Assembly: GCF_000069185.1 (NCBI RefSeq)
Contig: NC_010397.1
Span: 3,162,001-3,226,000 of the forward strand
Source of the DNA: Mycobacteroides abscessus ATCC 19977
GTDB lineage: Bacteria; Actinomycetota; Actinomycetes; Mycobacteriales; Mycobacteriaceae
Reading direction: 5' to 3'
DNA: 64,000 nt
This document shows positions 29,401 through 39,182 of this stretch, piece after piece. Each line of letters opens with the position of its first letter. The first letter of the stretch is position 1. The notes under the pieces are model-generated. The model saw only the letters and a list, made by a program, of their open reading frames with translations, ran no database searches and was not told the DNA's origin. The translations under genes were made by a program, and so were the position numbers.

Positions 29401-32400
29401 CGATGACGGATTGGAAGCACGCATCCAGCAGTGCGGGATGCACGATATAGCTGCCCTGTTGTGCGCGAACATCACGAGGCAAGGTCACCTCCGCCAGCAC
29501 CGATCTGACGGTCTCGTCCCCGCGGTACGCCGCGGCCAGCCCCTGGAAGGCCGGGCCGTACTGGACTCCTCTCTCATCGAACGACGCCCGCAGGTCGTCG
29601 CCGGACTCGCGATGCGGGTGCTCGGCACGCAAGGCGGACAGGTCGTAGGCGATCGGCATATCGACATCACCGCCATTGCCCAAGACCGCAGTCGCACGCT
29701 TGACGACATCACCCTCATCGTGCGTTTCCACCACGAACTCGAGGATGTCCGCGGACTTCGCCGTGGCCGTCGCCGATATCGGCGTCGACTCCCCCAATGT
29801 CAGCAACTGTTCAAACGAAATACTCTGTACCGCAGAGCCTTCACCGAATACAGCGGCCGCCGCCGACAGCGCCATCTCGCAGTACGCCGCGCCCGGGTAC
29901 ACCGCGACGTGCCGGACCTGATGATCGGCGATCCACGGCTGGCCCACGGTCCCTACGTCCGCCTGCCAGATGTGCCGCTCGGGTTCTTCGGCCAGCCGTA
30001 CATGCGCGCCCAGCAACGGGTGGACCGCAACGGTATGCGTGCCGTGGCCCTGCTGCGCCTGTGCGGACAGATCCAGCAGATAGGACCGGCGCGTCCAGCT
30101 GGGCAGCGGCACATCAACCAGTTGGCCTGTCGGATAGAGCACCGAGAAGTCCACGGCCCCGCCGGCCGTGTACAGGTCACCGACGAAATCGCGCAAGCCG
30201 TGCGGCAATTCCTGCTCACGACGCATACCTGCCAGGGCCACCATCGGGATATCGAGGCTACGCGCGGTCTGTTCTGCCGGGTACACCAGCAACGGGTGCG
30301 GAGCGAGCTCACCGAACACCCGATACCCGTCGTCCAGCGCCGCCTGCACCGCAGCGGCGAAACGTACCGTGTGACGCAGATTGTCCACCCAGTAGTCGGC
30401 GTCCATGATCGGCCGTTCGCGCGGGTCGAAGGAAACCGAAGAGTACAGCGGGACAACGGGTGTCCGCGGCGTGAGGTCTTCGAGCGCGTCGGCGAGATCG
30501 TCCAGGATCGGATCGACCTGCGGTGAGTGGGATGCCACGTCGACCGCCACCTCGCGGGCCATCAAACCCCGATCGGACCATTCGGCGATCAGCTGACGAA
30601 CCGTTTCCGTGGCACCGCCGACAACCGTGGACTGCGGCGACGCCACCACGGCCAGCACCACGTCATGGATATCTCGATCGGCCAGTTCGGAGACCACCTG
30701 CTGAGCGGGCAGGTCGACGGACGCCATGGCACCGGCGCCCGAAATGCGCAACATCAATTGAGAACGACGGCAGATGACCTTGACACCGTCTTCCAACGAC
30801 AAGGCCTCGGAAACAACCGCAGCCGCGACCTCACCCATCGAATGTCCGATGACGGCCCCGGGCCTGACACCGTACGAGGCAAGTGTCGCCGCGAGCGAGA
30901 CCTGCATCGCGAACAGTGTCGGCTGGACACGGTCAATGCCGGTGACGGTCTCCGGGGCCGAGATAGCGTCGGTGACCGAGAAGCCCGACTCGGCGTGGAT
31001 CAACGGCTCAAGACGAGCAATGGTCTCGGCGAATACCGGTTCCTTACCGAGTAGTTCAGCACCCATGCCCGCCCATTGCGACCCCTGACCCGAGAACAAC
31101 CACACCGGGCCGCGGTCGTCTTGCGCGACAGCGGCCGGGTACGGGGCGTCGCCCTCGGCAACGCCGCGCAGCGCATCGATCAGCTCGTCGGCGCCATCGG
31201 CCACCACCGCGGTACGTACCGACCGGTGGGCCCTCCGGCGAGCCAACGTGTATCCCACATCTCCCGGCGCCACTTCCGGGCGCTCGGCTACCCAATCGGC
31301 CAATCTGGCTGCGGTACGGCGCAATTCTTCCGCCGAAGTCGAAGAAACCGGGAAAATAAGTTGTGACCCGAGCGGGGACTCCACCGCAGGCGGCGTGGAC
31401 GACTCGACAGGCGGAGCTTGTTCCACCACCGCATGAACATTGGAACCCGACATCCCATATGCCGACACCCCGGCCCGCCGCGGGCCCTGCGCCTTACCCG
31501 GCCACGGAATAACCGTTTGCGGCACGAAAAGGTTCGTCTTGACAGGGGCAAGCTTGTCGGGGATACCCGTGAAATGCAGGTTCGGCGGAACAACGCCATG
31601 TTCGACCGCGAGAACGATCTTCATCAGACCGAGCGCGCCCGCCGCCGACATGGTGTGCCCAAAGTTGGTTTTTACCGATCCCACCGCACAGGGCCCATCG
31701 ACCCCATACACCTGTGCCAGACCGGTGTATTCGATGGGATCACCCACCGGCGTTCCGGTGCCATGGGCCTCGATCAGCCCGACCGTGTCGGCTTCCACAC
31801 CGGCGACGGCCAGCGCCGTGCGGCATGCGGCCGCCTGCGCTTCCGAGGAGGGAGTCGACTGATTGACCGTACGCCCGTCCTGATTTGATGCCGTGCCCCG
31901 CACGACCGCCAAGATCCGGTCCCCGTCGCGCACTGCGTCGTCCAGCCTCTTAAGCAGAACCATGACGCAGCCCTCCGACATCACGAAACCGTCGGCCTCC
32001 CCGGTAAATGTGTGGCAGCGTCCGGTCGGAGAGAGCATGCGCTGCTGTGAAGCACCGACGTACCTGCGCGGCTCCAAGACCAGATTCACGCCACCGGCCA
32101 GCACCAGGTCGCTTTCGCCGGCGGCCAAGCTCTGGCACCCCATATGCACCGTCGCCAGCCCGGCGGCGCACCCGGCATCGACCGTCAGAGACGGCCCGTG
32201 CACACCTAAGGCATATGAGATACGCCCCGACGCCATGCAGAAGTTCGTACCCGCAAAACCATAGGGGCCACCGAGATCCGCCGCGTCCGCCGCTACCAGC
32301 TGATAGTCGTTGTGCGTCACCCCGACGAACACACCGGTCTGCGAGCCGGCCAGCGCCCGCGGATCGATCCCAGCGTGTTCGACTGCTTGCCAAGATGTTT

Positions 32401-32701
32401 CAAGTAATACGCGGTGTTGCGGGTCGATCGAGACCGCCTCGCGCTCGTTGATGCTGAAGAAGTCCGCGTCGAATCCACCGACGTCCTCCAGGAAGGCCCC
32501 CCACTTGGAGGGCGACTTGCCCGGCACGCCTGACTCGGGGTCGTAATACTCAGTCAAGTCCCAGCGCGCGGGGGGCACCTCGGTAATGAAATCCTCACCC
32601 CGCAGCAATGCCTGCCAGAACTGCTCGGGTGACTCGATCCCACCCGGAAGCCGGCACCCCAACCCGATAACTGCAACTGGGGTTACAGACGCGTTTTTCA
32701 T
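26420..32701 (-). CDS. Type I highly reducing polyketide synthase (KS-AT-DH-ER-KR-ACP)
   Basis: A 2093-residue single-module synthase of the Mas/Pks2/Pks3-4 size class. KS: Cys178 in VDAGCAAG, His313 in EAHGTGTP, His349 in KTNFGHT. AT: Ser621 in GHSMGEV, and VASH at about 722, which predicts methylmalonyl-Co[11 protein letters not shown] at about 894 and [15 protein letters not shown], where the usual Gly of HxxxGxxxxP is His. [36 protein letters not shown] with SerTyr-type [29 protein letters not shown] near 2040. It should build multimethyl-branched fatty acids iteratively. The start at 32701 follows an AGGAGG site. No FadD loading gene is nearby. Confidence 0.93.
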   Translation of the reverse strand: MKNASVTPVAVIGLGCRLPGGIESPEQFWQALLRGEDFITEVPPARWDLTEYYDPESGVPGKSPSKWGAFLEDVGGFDADFFSINEREAVSIDPQHRVLLETSWQAVEHAGIDPRALAGSQTGVFVGVTHNDYQLVAADAADLGGPYGFAGTNFCMASGRISYALGVHGPSLTVDAGCAAGLATVHMGCQSLAAGESDLVLAGGVNLVLEPRRYVGASQQRMLSPTGRCHTFTGEADGFVMSEGCVMVLLKRLDDAVRDGDRILAVVRGTASNQDGRTVNQSTPSSEAQAAACRTALAVAGVEADTVGLIEAHGTGTPVGDPIEYTGLAQVYGVDGPCAVGSVKTNFGHTMSAAGALGLMKIVLAVEHGVVPPNLHFTGIPDKLAPVKTNLFVPQTVIPWPGKAQGPRRAGVSAYGMSGSNVHAVVEQAPPVESSTPPAVESPLGSQLIFPVSSTSAEELRRTAARLADWVAERPEVAPGDVGYTLARRRAHRSVRTAVVADGADELIDALRGVAEGDAPYPAAVAQDDRGPVWLFSGQGSQWAGMGAELLGKEPVFAETIARLEPLIHAESGFSVTDAISAPETVTGIDRVQPTLFAMQVSLAATLASYGVRPGAVIGHSMGEVAAAVVSEALSLEDGVKVICRRSQLMLRISGAGAMASVDLPAQQVVSELADRDIHDVVLAVVASPQSTVVGGATETVRQLIAEWSDRGLMAREVAVDVASHSPQVDPILDDLADALEDLTPRTPVVPLYSSVSFDPRERPIMDADYWVDNLRHTVRFAAAVQAALDDGYRVFGELAPHPLLVYPAEQTARSLDIPMVALAGMRREQELPHGLRDFVGDLYTAGGAVDFSVLYPTGQLVDVPLPSWTRRSYLLDLSAQAQQGHGTHTVAVHPLLGAHVRLAEEPERHIWQADVGTVGQPWIADHQVRHVAVYPGAAYCEMALSAAAAVFGEGSAVQSISFEQLLTLGESTPISATATAKSADILEFVVETHDEGDVVKRATAVLGNGGDVDMPIAYDLSALRAEHPHRESGDDLRASFDERGVQYGPAFQGLAAAYRGDETVRSVLAEVTLPRDVRAQQGSYIVHPALLDACFQSVIALPDVQEASKDALPLPKGVRSLHAYESARATQYCYTRVTKVVGNEVEADIDLLDETGSVLIAVRGFRFGTGSSDDEQRDQLLNNRLLAIEWQQQRLPESVSGAPRRWLLVSTGESVDPWAAELIDSLKVRESEVSLIQWRPNTDRVAALKLLYDQLESGTFDGVLVVTAPGSEGGADRVVLQGADQVRHLVRITRELVDLPGEPPRLFVVTRNAQTVVDGDITNLEQAGLRGLVRVIGAEYPHLRVTHIDVDRHTAAQNVAGELVSGSEEDETAWREDHWYRARLNLGPLGPDDWRSTVATPNNEGVRFEVRTPGDLQSLGFVAFDRVAPGPGQIEVSVTATSINFADVLNVYGRYSSFEGRQELGVDFAGVVTAVGEGVTQHQVGDRVGGMTPTGAWRSFVVVDANLAATLPAEVPDREAAAVPGAHVTAWYGLHELARISAGDKVLIHSGTGGVGQAAIAIARAAGAEIYATAGSPERRDLLRSWGIKHVYDSRSTDFAELIRRDTDGYGVDIVLNSLTGAAQRAGVELLTFGGRFIEIGKRDIYGDTRLGLFPFRRNLSFHAVDLVLVAKTRPEAIYRTLTALYGQMAEGVLPLPEISPSPLQEAAESIRVMGAAGHTGKLVLDLPKAGEVSAVIPPSHAPAFRRDGAYVVTGGLGGLGLFLARKLAAAGVGRIILNGRSAPKPEALAAIEQIRQGGTEIDVALGDIAEPDTAQRLVAAATETGKPVRGVLHAAALVHDATLANITDELIDRGDWRPKVHGAWNLHEATADQPLDWFCSFSSIAALVGSPGQGAYAAANSWLDGFTHWRRAQGLPATVIAWGAWSEIGQGTHLAQNAEAAILPDEGAYAFDTVLRHNRAYTAYAPMAGISWLADFVERSPFAQAFRDAGQNQTETNKFLDELRALPREEWPTRLRKLVAEQVGLVLRRSIDPDRSLPDYGLDSLGNLEIRTRIQADTGVRIGPADVSTVRSLAAHIYDRLAEQESEVASS

Positions 32702-33523
32702 CTTGCTACGTCCTCCTCGCACACCGACAATCGCCTGGTAGTAGACCTGAAGATAACTAGCAGTAGAGCCCGACAGACCTAAACATAGGGCGCAGGAAGT
32801 GAATTCGCGACTCGGGAGATCAGGATCACAGTGCCTCGCCGCCGGCCGTCTCACGACATCGGAAAAGGGCCGTTTCCATGCGTTCAATCCGCCCCGTTTT
32901 AACAGCCCATTGATAGCCGGGAAACACGGAATTCATAAATTGTCCCCGACCATCCGCCATTAGCCATATGACGGTTTGCCACGCCCAGTGCATCACTGTA
33001 GACCATCCCAAAGGTCCAGTTCAAGCCTTATCTAAGAGCACATTTCACTCCTTCGGCCAACGCTCACAGTTCATTCACAGGACTTTGGATGGTTTGCGAC
33101 ATGCACATACGGACAGAACGTCTGACACGCGCTTACCTACGAAATATTTATGCGATTTACTCACCATGAGTAGAAACTTCTCGAGGCTCCACGTCAGACA
33201 CGATCAAATAGACCAAAGAATTGACTACACCGTCCAGGTCCGCTATTTGATCCGGTGGCCGAGGGCCCGTGCCGCGTCGCCGGGATGCGGCCACCCAACA
33301 CATGCGCATGCGCCTGCGCCGCTCCCCCGCGTCACCACTTCCCTTAGACATCGCAAAGTTAGCTCGCTCGTGTCGCGAGCCGACCGGAAATGAAGTACCG
33401 TCCCCACCATCAGGCGGAACTCCAGTTCCGTTGGGCAAAGAAGCCCCACTCGACCAGCCGCGGCAGTTCTCATGTGTGGACCGTGAGCGTGTGCCAATAC
33501 CATTGAGCGCAAAGGGGTTTGAG
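32702..33523. other. 822-bp divergent regulatory region between pks and mmpS
   Basis: No convincing gene is seen. The stretch is less GC-rich than its flanks in the middle (32880-33240) and holds the 5' ends of two divergent lipid operons. It contains GCTCGC-N7-GCGAGC at 33362-33380 and CGGAAC-N4-GTTCCG at 33415-33430, both plausible regulator sites. Ahead of pks, TTTAGG and TAGTTA on the minus strand, 18 bp apart, could be promoter boxes. A 61-codon open frame at 32826-33011 has no ribosome site or recognisable family. Confidence 0.6.
33415..33430. promoter_or_regulatory. Candidate TetR operator upstream of mmpS
   Basis: CGGAAC (33415-33420) and GTTCCG (33425-33430) form a perfect palindrome with a 4-bp spacer, 94 bp upstream of the mmpS ATG. 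TetR-family regulators of MmpS-MmpL pumps bind such short palindromes. The regulator at the end of the same operon is the obvious candidate ligand. Confidence 0.5.
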
Positions 33524-33955
33524 ATGTTCCGCACTATCCGAAAAATCTGGATGCCGCTCCTGATCGCAGCGGTGGTGGCGATCGGGGGTTTCGCGGTCTT
33601 TCGTGTTCGGGGGATCTTCGGATCAGAGTCTTTTGGCGCCTCGGCGGACAACAACGCCAAAGATGCCGTCCCGTACAACCCAAAAACCCTTGTATACGAG
33701 ATATTTGGCGAACCCGGCGCGATGGCGGATGTGAACTACTTCAACGAGGACGCGCAGCCCACCCGCGTGGACAACGTGCAACTGCCCTGGGCCTTCAAGA
33801 TCGTCTCCACGCTGCCGTCATTGAGCGGGAACATTGTGGCACAAGGAAATGGCGATCAGATCGGATGCCGAATAACGGTCAACGGTGAGGTCAAGATGGA
33901 ACGGGTGTCCACTGAGCACAACGCCTACATCTACTGCCTGGTGAAGTCCGCATGA
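33524..33955 (+). CDS. MmpS family transport accessory protein
   Basis: A 143-residue MmpS protein: one N-terminal membrane anchor (IWMPLLIAAVVAIGGFAVF), a linker, then the periplasmic beta-sandwich domain with NPKTLVYEIFGEPGAMADVN, YFNEDAQP, QLPWAFKIV and two cysteines (IGCRI, YIYCLV) likely joined as a disulphide. MmpS proteins assist the paired MmpL in moving lipids or siderophores. The ATG at 33524 has AAAGGGG upstream. mmpL overlaps by 4 bp. The MmpS4/MmpL4 class is the closest by eye. Confidence 0.92.
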   Translation: MFRTIRKIWMPLLIAAVVAIGGFAVFRVRGIFGSESFGASADNNAKDAVPYNPKTLVYEIFGEPGAMADVNYFNEDAQPTRVDNVQLPWAFKIVSTLPSLSGNIVAQGNGDQIGCRITVNGEVKMERVSTEHNAYIYCLVKSA

Positions 33956-36777
33956 GGCACGGTAGCGGTGACCACACCGCGCGCCCGCCACGTATCGCGC
34001 GGCTTATCCGCACATTGTCCATTCCGATCATTCTCTTCTGGCTGGGCATCGCGATCGTCCTGAACATCGTCACCCCATCTCTGGACGAGGTGGGCAAAGC
34101 CCACTCGGTCTCCATGTCCCCGAAGGACGCCCCCTCGATGATCGCGATGATGCATACGGGGAAGGTCTTCGGAGAGTTCGACTCTGACAGTTCGGTGATG
34201 ATCGTGCTGGAGGGGCAGCAGGAACTGGCCGATGAAGCACACCGCTTCTATGACGAGATCATCAAGAAGCTCAAGGCCGATCCCACTCATATCCAGCACA
34301 TCTCCGACTACTGGGGCGATCCGCTCACCGCGTCCGGCGCACAGAGCGCTGACGGAAAATCCGCCTACGTCCAGGTCAATCTGGCCGGTGATCAGGGCAC
34401 CACACTGGCGAATGAGTCCGTCGATGCTGTCCGCAAGATCATCGCCGAGACCCCCGGCCCCGCAGGCGTACAGGCGTATGTCACGGGCGGCACCGCCGCC
34501 AGCGCGGACACCGGGACCGCGGGCAACAAGAGCATGCAGAAAACCACACTGATCGCGGTCGGTGTTGTGCTGTTGATGTTGCTACTGGTCTATCGATCAG
34601 TGATCACCACCATCGTCGCGCTGTTGATCGTGGGGCTCGAACTCATGGCGGGTCAGGGTGTGGTCGCGACGCTGGGCAATCTCAATGTCATCGGATTGTC
34701 CACCTACGCCGTCAGCATGGTCACCATGCTCGGTATCGCTGCCGGCACCGACTATGTGATCTTTCTGCTGGGCCGCTATCACGAGGCGCGTCATCGTGGA
34801 CAGGATCGGGAAGCAGCCTTTTACACCGCGTATTCCGGTGTCTCACACGTAATCCTGGGATCGGGTCTGACGATCGTCGGCGCGACCCTGTGCCTGAGCC
34901 TGACACGGCTGCCGCTCTTTCGGTCGATGGGCGTCCCGTGCGCACTGGTCATCCTGGTGATTGTCGCGGCCGCGCTCACGCTGGCCCCGGCGATTCTGGC
35001 ATTGGGTAGCCGTTTTGGGTTGTTCGAGCCCAAGCGTAAGTATGACGAAGGCGGATGGCGGCGCATAGGTGCGGCCGTAGTGCGTTGGCCCGGGCCCATT
35101 CTGGTGGTCACGTGTGGCATTGCCCTGGTCGGTCTGCTCACCCTGCCCGGCTATACACCGGGATATGACGACCGCCAGTACATGCCCGACAATGTGCCTT
35201 CGAAGGTCGGATACGCTGCGGCAGAACGTCACTTCTCGCCTGCCCGGATGAACCCCGAGATGCTGATGATCGAAGCCGACCATGATTTACGGGACCCGTC
35301 GGACATGCTGGTCATCGATCGGATCGCCAAGACGGCGTTTCACGCGCGCGGAGTCGGCCGGGTTCAGGCCATCACCCGTCCCCTGGGAACGCCCATCGAG
35401 CACAGCTCGATTCCGTTCCAGATCGGTCTGCAGGGAGCCGGTCAGATCCAGAACATGAAATACATGAAGGACCGCATGGCAGACATGCTGACCATGGCGA
35501 ACCAGATGGGAATCCTGATCGGAACCATGGAACGGGTGTACGGCATGATGCGCGAACTCACGGACATCATGCACGACATGACCGGTCAGATGAAGGAAAT
35601 GCAGGGCAAGATGCACGACATGCGTGACCTGATGTACACGTTCGACGACTTCTTCAGGCCGATCCGAAACTACTTCTACTGGGAAAAACATTGCGCCGAC
35701 ATCCCCATCTGCTGGGCGTCTCGCACCGTATTCGACGCCCTCGACGGCGTCGATCAGATCACCGAAGACATGGACGGCATGGTGGTGAACGTCGACAAGA
35801 TCGATGTCCTGATGCCGCGCGTACTGGCCGAGTTCCCACCGATGATCGCGATCATGAAGACCATGCACGGTTCGTTGTTGACGATGCACAGCACCATGGC
35901 CGGAATCATGAACCAGATGGATGAGAGCACCAAGAACTCCACCCTGATGGGGAAATACTTCGATGAGGCCAAGAACGACGACTCGTTCTATCTACCGCCC
36001 GAGGTGTTCGACAACCCTGACTTCAAACGCGGCCTGAAGATGTTCCTCTCCCCCGATGGCAAGGCTGTCCGAATGACCGTCTCACATCAAGGCAACCCGG
36101 CCTCGGTACAAGGAATCGAGACTGTCGGCAACATCCGGGAGGCAGTCGCAGACGCAATCAAGGGAACGCCTTTGGAGAACGCGAAGGTTTACATGGGCGG
36201 CACGGCCGCGACCAACAGGGATCTGCAGGAGGGCGCCAAGTATGACCTCATCCTGGCGGGTATCGCCTCGCTCTGCCTGATCTTCATCATCATGCTTCTG
36301 GTCACCGGCAGCGTGGTGGCGGCTCTGGTCATCGTCGGCACCGTCGCGGTATCGCTCGGCGCGTCTGTGGGTGTCTCGGTCCTGATTTGGCAAGACCTCT
36401 TGGGAATGGACCTGCACTGGTTCGTGGTCCCGCTGTCGGTGATCATCCTGTTGGCCGTAGGGTCTGATTACAACCTGCTTCTCATCGCGCGATTCAAGGA
36501 AGAGCTCCACGGCGGCCTGAAGACCGGTTTCATCCGGGCCATGGGAGGCAGTGGCAAGGTGGTGACCAACGCGGGGCTGGTGTTCGCATTCACCATGTGC
36601 GCCATGGTCGTCAGCGATCTGCGCATTGTCGGGCAACTCGGCACCACAATCGGCTTGGGTCTGCTCTTTGACACCCTGATTGTGCGCTCGTTCATGATGC
36701 CGTCTATTGCCGCCCTGCTCGGCCGCTGGTTCTGGTGGCCGCTGCGGGTCCGTACCCACGGCACTGCGGGGGTGTGA
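33952..36777 (+). CDS. MmpL family RND lipid transporter
   Basis: A 941-residue RND protein with 11-12 predicted helices. Proton-relay Asp-Tyr pairs are visible in GIAAGTDYVIFLLGRYHE (helix 4) and AVGSDYNLLLIARFKEE (helix 10). Two periplasmic porter domains flank a long methionine-rich helical segment (about residues 495-590, MKYMKDRMADMLTMANQMG onward), the coiled-coil extension typical of MmpL4/5/10-type proteins and thought to reach toward the outer membrane. It probably exports the product of the divergent PKS-PapA operon, which is inference from neighbourhood. Confidence 0.93.
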   Translation: MRHGSGDHTARPPRIARLIRTLSIPIILFWLGIAIVLNIVTPSLDEVGKAHSVSMSPKDAPSMIAMMHTGKVFGEFDSDSSVMIVLEGQQELADEAHRFYDEIIKKLKADPTHIQHISDYWGDPLTASGAQSADGKSAYVQVNLAGDQGTTLANESVDAVRKIIAETPGPAGVQAYVTGGTAASADTGTAGNKSMQKTTLIAVGVVLLMLLLVYRSVITTIVALLIVGLELMAGQGVVATLGNLNVIGLSTYAVSMVTMLGIAAGTDYVIFLLGRYHEARHRGQDREAAFYTAYSGVSHVILGSGLTIVGATLCLSLTRLPLFRSMGVPCALVILVIVAAALTLAPAILALGSRFGLFEPKRKYDEGGWRRIGAAVVRWPGPILVVTCGIALVGLLTLPGYTPGYDDRQYMPDNVPSKVGYAAAERHFSPARMNPEMLMIEADHDLRDPSDMLVIDRIAKTAFHARGVGRVQAITRPLGTPIEHSSIPFQIGLQGAGQIQNMKYMKDRMADMLTMANQMGILIGTMERVYGMMRELTDIMHDMTGQMKEMQGKMHDMRDLMYTFDDFFRPIRNYFYWEKHCADIPICWASRTVFDALDGVDQITEDMDGMVVNVDKIDVLMPRVLAEFPPMIAIMKTMHGSLLTMHSTMAGIMNQMDESTKNSTLMGKYFDEAKNDDSFYLPPEVFDNPDFKRGLKMFLSPDGKAVRMTVSHQGNPASVQGIETVGNIREAVADAIKGTPLENAKVYMGGTAATNRDLQEGAKYDLILAGIASLCLIFIIMLLVTGSVVAALVIVGTVAVSLGASVGVSVLIWQDLLGMDLHWFVVPLSVIILLAVGSDYNLLLIARFKEELHGGLKTGFIRAMGGSGKVVTNAGLVFAFTMCAMVVSDLRIVGQLGTTIGLGLLFDTLIVRSFMMPSIAALLGRWFWWPLRVRTHGTAGV

Positions 36778-37400
36778 TGACAAAAAACGCTGCGACGCAA
36801 CGACAACGGACATCGGGGCGCCTCAACCGCTCATTAGATATCGCGATCCTCGAGGCGGCCTTCGTCACACTCGCCGAGCAGGGCTACGACGCCATGAGCA
36901 TGGATAACATCGCCGCGCGCGCCGGGGTGGGCAAAGCTGCCATCTATCGACGCTGGTCCTCCAAGGCAGCGCTCACCGCGGATGCGATCTTGCATGGCCG
37001 GCCCTCACTGGGAAAACTGGATGAGGTACCGGACACCGGCAGCCTCCGAGGTGACTTGCATTCTCTCTACGAGGCAAGGGATTTCGGTGATGATCAGGTA
37101 CTGACGGGCAATCTGCTTGCCGGGATCATCGCCGAGGCCGTCAACGACCCGACTCTCGCAGCTGCCCTCGATGACCTACTGGTGTCACAAACCCACAAAC
37201 GGATGGAACTCGTATTCGCCCGCGCCGTCGAGCGCGGCGAGATAACACAGGGTCGCGACCTGTCACTCGTCTATGACATTCCCTTGGGCCTGAGCCTGAC
37301 CGCTGCCCTCAAAAGGACGGTGATCGACGAAACCTACATGCACCGAATGGTCGAGGAGGTGATCCTGCCCTTGGTGCAGGCTCCCACCACTCACACGTAG
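36777..37400 (+). CDS. TetR family transcriptional regulator
   Basis: A 207-residue TetR repressor. The N-terminal helix-turn-helix is clear (FVTLAEQGYDAMSMDNIAARAGVGKAAIYRRWSSKAAL, residues 30-66). The C-terminal ligand domain has a second dimerisation region ending VEEVILPLVQAP. Its ATG overlaps the mmpL stop (TGATG), so it is co-transcribed with the pump and likely controls the operon and itself. The palindrome at 33415 is a candidate target. The stop is 12 bp from a convergent secreted-protein gene. Confidence 0.92.
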   Translation: MTKNAATQRQRTSGRLNRSLDIAILEAAFVTLAEQGYDAMSMDNIAARAGVGKAAIYRRWSSKAALTADAILHGRPSLGKLDEVPDTGSLRGDLHSLYEARDFGDDQVLTGNLLAGIIAEAVNDPTLAAALDDLLVSQTHKRMELVFARAVERGEITQGRDLSLVYDIPLGLSLTAALKRTVIDETYMHRMVEEVILPLVQAPTTHT

Positions 37401-37412
37401 CGCAATGTCACG

Positions 37413-37676
37413 TCACGGACCGAATCCCCCGCTCACCTTCACGCCCCCGGCGGCTCCCGCACCTTCTACCCCGCCGGACATCCGCGGCCCACGCGCACCG
37501 GACATTGAGGACGGAAGCCGGGTTCCTCGTGACACATTCAGCGCAGGCAGCTGGCCGGGTGCCACGGCCGGACCGTACGGCGCCGGACTCGGTGGCGGCA
37601 ATTCCGCCGACGCGGTCACGCCGACTCCGGCGGCGAGCGCCGACATGATCATCGCCACACACACCACCCGAATCAT
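37413..37676 (-). CDS. Small secreted protein (paralogue B)
   Basis: An 87-residue protein with a Sec signal peptide (MIRVVCVAMIMSALAAGVGV, cleavage near TASA) and a Pro/Gly-rich mature part. Its C-terminal half (SRGTRLPSSMSGARGPRMSG) resembles that of the upstream gene (GHGTQVSAGLEAGHTTRITG), so the two are probably an old tandem duplication. The ATG has an AGGAG site 7 bases upstream and overlaps the preceding stop by 4 bp. Function unknown. It lies 12 bp from the TetR stop. Confidence 0.65.
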   Translation of the reverse strand: MIRVVCVAMIMSALAAGVGVTASAELPPPSPAPYGPAVAPGQLPALNVSRGTRLPSSMSGARGPRMSGGVEGAGAAGGVKVSGGFGP

Positions 37677-37978
37677 GGCGCATCTCCTGCCCGTATTCCT
37701 CGCGGATCCTCCAACTGTCCACCGGTCATGCCGCCCGTGATACGAGTCGTGTGCCCCGCCTCCAGCCCGGCCGAAACCTGGGTGCCGTGTCCCGGCCGGG
37801 GCAGCAGCCCGAATGCCGGCTGAGACGGGGTGGACGCATGATTGTTCGGCGCACTGCCTGGCACCGTTACCGGCACCGCTGGCATCGGGTTTATCGGCAG
37901 CGGATCGGCCGCTGCCACAGCGGCCGGCGAGTACACCACCGCGAGCGCCAAAAATATTGTCAGACAAAATGATCGCAT
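37673..37978 (-). CDS. Small secreted protein (paralogue A)
   Basis: A 101-residue protein with a signal peptide (MRSFCLTIFLALAVVYSPAA, cleavage after AVAAA). The mature region is rich in Pro, Ala, Gly and Thr, with no cysteines or obvious fold, ending GITGG-like repeats shared with the next gene. It starts 2 bp after the MspA-like porin stop, so porin, A and B form one minus-strand operon. Secretion and proximity to a porin and the MmpS/L pump point to the cell envelope. Confidence 0.65.
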   Translation of the reverse strand: MRSFCLTIFLALAVVYSPAAVAAADPLPINPMPAVPVTVPGSAPNNHASTPSQPAFGLLPRPGHGTQVSAGLEAGHTTRITGGMTGGQLEDPRGIRAGDAP

Positions 37979-37980
37979 TA

Positions 37981-38619
37981 CTAGATCCTGATTGGGTCGC
38001 CATAGATCGCAAACTCGGTATGACCGGTCTCGGTGGACACCCGCAAGGAGGCGAAGGACCGGATGGTCACATCCCCTCCGCAGGCGTCCGCCTTCAGATG
38101 GACGTTGTCCAAATCCAGGGCCCCGGTATTCCCCCGCGACAACACCATGTTGCCCAGTGGCAGATTGACGATGACGCCGGGCTGCAGCACGGTCTGGACA
38201 AATCCGCTGACTCCGGCGCTACCGCCGACGCCTACAGTTTGTAACGGAAGTACGCCGACATTCACCGACGGTGCGACCCCGGCAGATCCGCCGATCTGCA
38301 AGCCCGATGACACGTCGGACTGGCAACCAAGCTGATAACCGATGAGAAAGAGACTATCGGTGATCGGATTGGTACCACCGGTCGCCGTCGCCGTTCCCGA
38401 GAGCGTGACGAAGGCCTCCCGCGAGTTCGTCGCGGCCGCCAGGTTGGGCACCGAATTCACACGTTCGTTGTCCAACCTGATTTCCAGACGCCATCCGTCC
38501 CGCGTGGTCCTGGAATACAACTGGGGCGCCATGTCTATTGGCTCGGCGATGGCGGCGGCCGCTTCCGTCAGCCCTAACGCGGCCATCAACAGACCTGTTG
38601 TGATCAGGCGGGCAATCAT
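37981..38619 (-). CDS. MspA family porin-like protein
   Basis: A 212-residue exported protein with a signal peptide (MIARLITTGLLMAALGLTEA). The mature part contains MspA-family features: TRDGWRLEIRLDNERVNSVPN, SREAFVTLSGTA, a GYQLGC turn, several Gly/Val-rich beta-hairpins around residues 120-170, and the C-terminal GGDVTIRSFASLRVSTETGH ending in YGDPIRI. Classical MspA forms octameric outer-membrane channels. This one diverges from the classical porin and has an extra Cys pair (GYQLGC, DACGG). The ATG at 38619 is preferred over one 12 bases upstream. Confidence 0.8.
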   Translation of the reverse strand: MIARLITTGLLMAALGLTEAAAAIAEPIDMAPQLYSRTTRDGWRLEIRLDNERVNSVPNLAAATNSREAFVTLSGTATATGGTNPITDSLFLIGYQLGCQSDVSSGLQIGGSAGVAPSVNVGVLPLQTVGVGGSAGVSGFVQTVLQPGVIVNLPLGNMVLSRGNTGALDLDNVHLKADACGGDVTIRSFASLRVSTETGHTEFAIYGDPIRI

Positions 38620-38807
38620 GAGACCCACCATGAGGCCCGCGGACGGAGATTGGCAGACAACAGAGTTCTCAATGCACAGACAGAAATCACCACAAGAAAC
38701 GGTCCAATCGACGGATATGGAGTCGCGCAGGCGCACGAAAATGCGACATGCACGGCTAGTGAAGGTTTGATTCACACAAGACGGCAGCGATCACCGTCCG
38801 GCAACCC

Positions 38808-39182
38808 TCAGCGCCGATTTATCCGTAAATGTAAAAGCCGTTGCCGCCCAATGTTGCCCGGTGCGGAGGAAAGCACCGGCCCCCGCCGCCACAGCATTGC
38901 GATCAACACCGCGGCGGCGCCCAATGAGAAAACCGTTACGGAAAGCGGCAACCAGACAGGCTCTCCGACAAGCCCGTGGCGAAGGCGAGTAACGGCCACG
39001 CCGTGCTGAACCAGCTCCCAATGATGAGCCTCGGCGGTGTCATACAAAGACACCGGGGCCGTGGCGTCCGCCAAATGCGAACTCTCATCCGGCATTAGAC
39101 ACGCGCCGCCGACCATCAAGCACAAAATGACCAGCAGGATCGCGGAGCACAGCTGGTACCCAGGTACCCCGCGACCAGACAT
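38808..39182 (-). CDS. Hypothetical membrane protein
   Basis: A 124-residue protein with two hydrophobic segments (YQLCSAILLVILCLMVGGAC near residue 10 and WLPLSVTVFSLGAAAVLIAM near residue 80) and a short basic tail (GRQRLLHLRINRR). The first segment could be a lipoprotein signal (VGGAC). No family is recognised. The ATG at 39182 lacks a good ribosome site, so the start is uncertain. It follows cobB by about 100 bp on the same strand at the boundary of the inserted block. Confidence 0.5.
   Translation of the reverse strand: MSGRGVPGYQLCSAILLVILCLMVGGACLMPDESSHLADATAPVSLYDTAEAHHWELVQHGVAVTRLRHGLVGEPVWLPLSVTVFSLGAAAVLIAMLWRRGPVLSSAPGNIGRQRLLHLRINRR

Noticed and set aside
26258..30526. Long plus-strand open frames across the PKS (26258-28099 and 28118-30526)
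   Set aside because: They lie wholly antisense to the strongly supported PKS and arise from high-GC codon bias; no domain or start signal supports them.
32826..33011. A 61-codon minus-strand frame in the pks-mmpS intergenic region
   Set aside because: No Shine-Dalgarno sequence, no family resemblance and no neighbour coupling. It may be chance in a lower-GC region.
37405..37740. A 111-codon plus-strand frame after tetR
   Set aside because: It is antisense to two secreted-protein genes that have signal peptides and good ribosome sites, so it is taken as a shadow.
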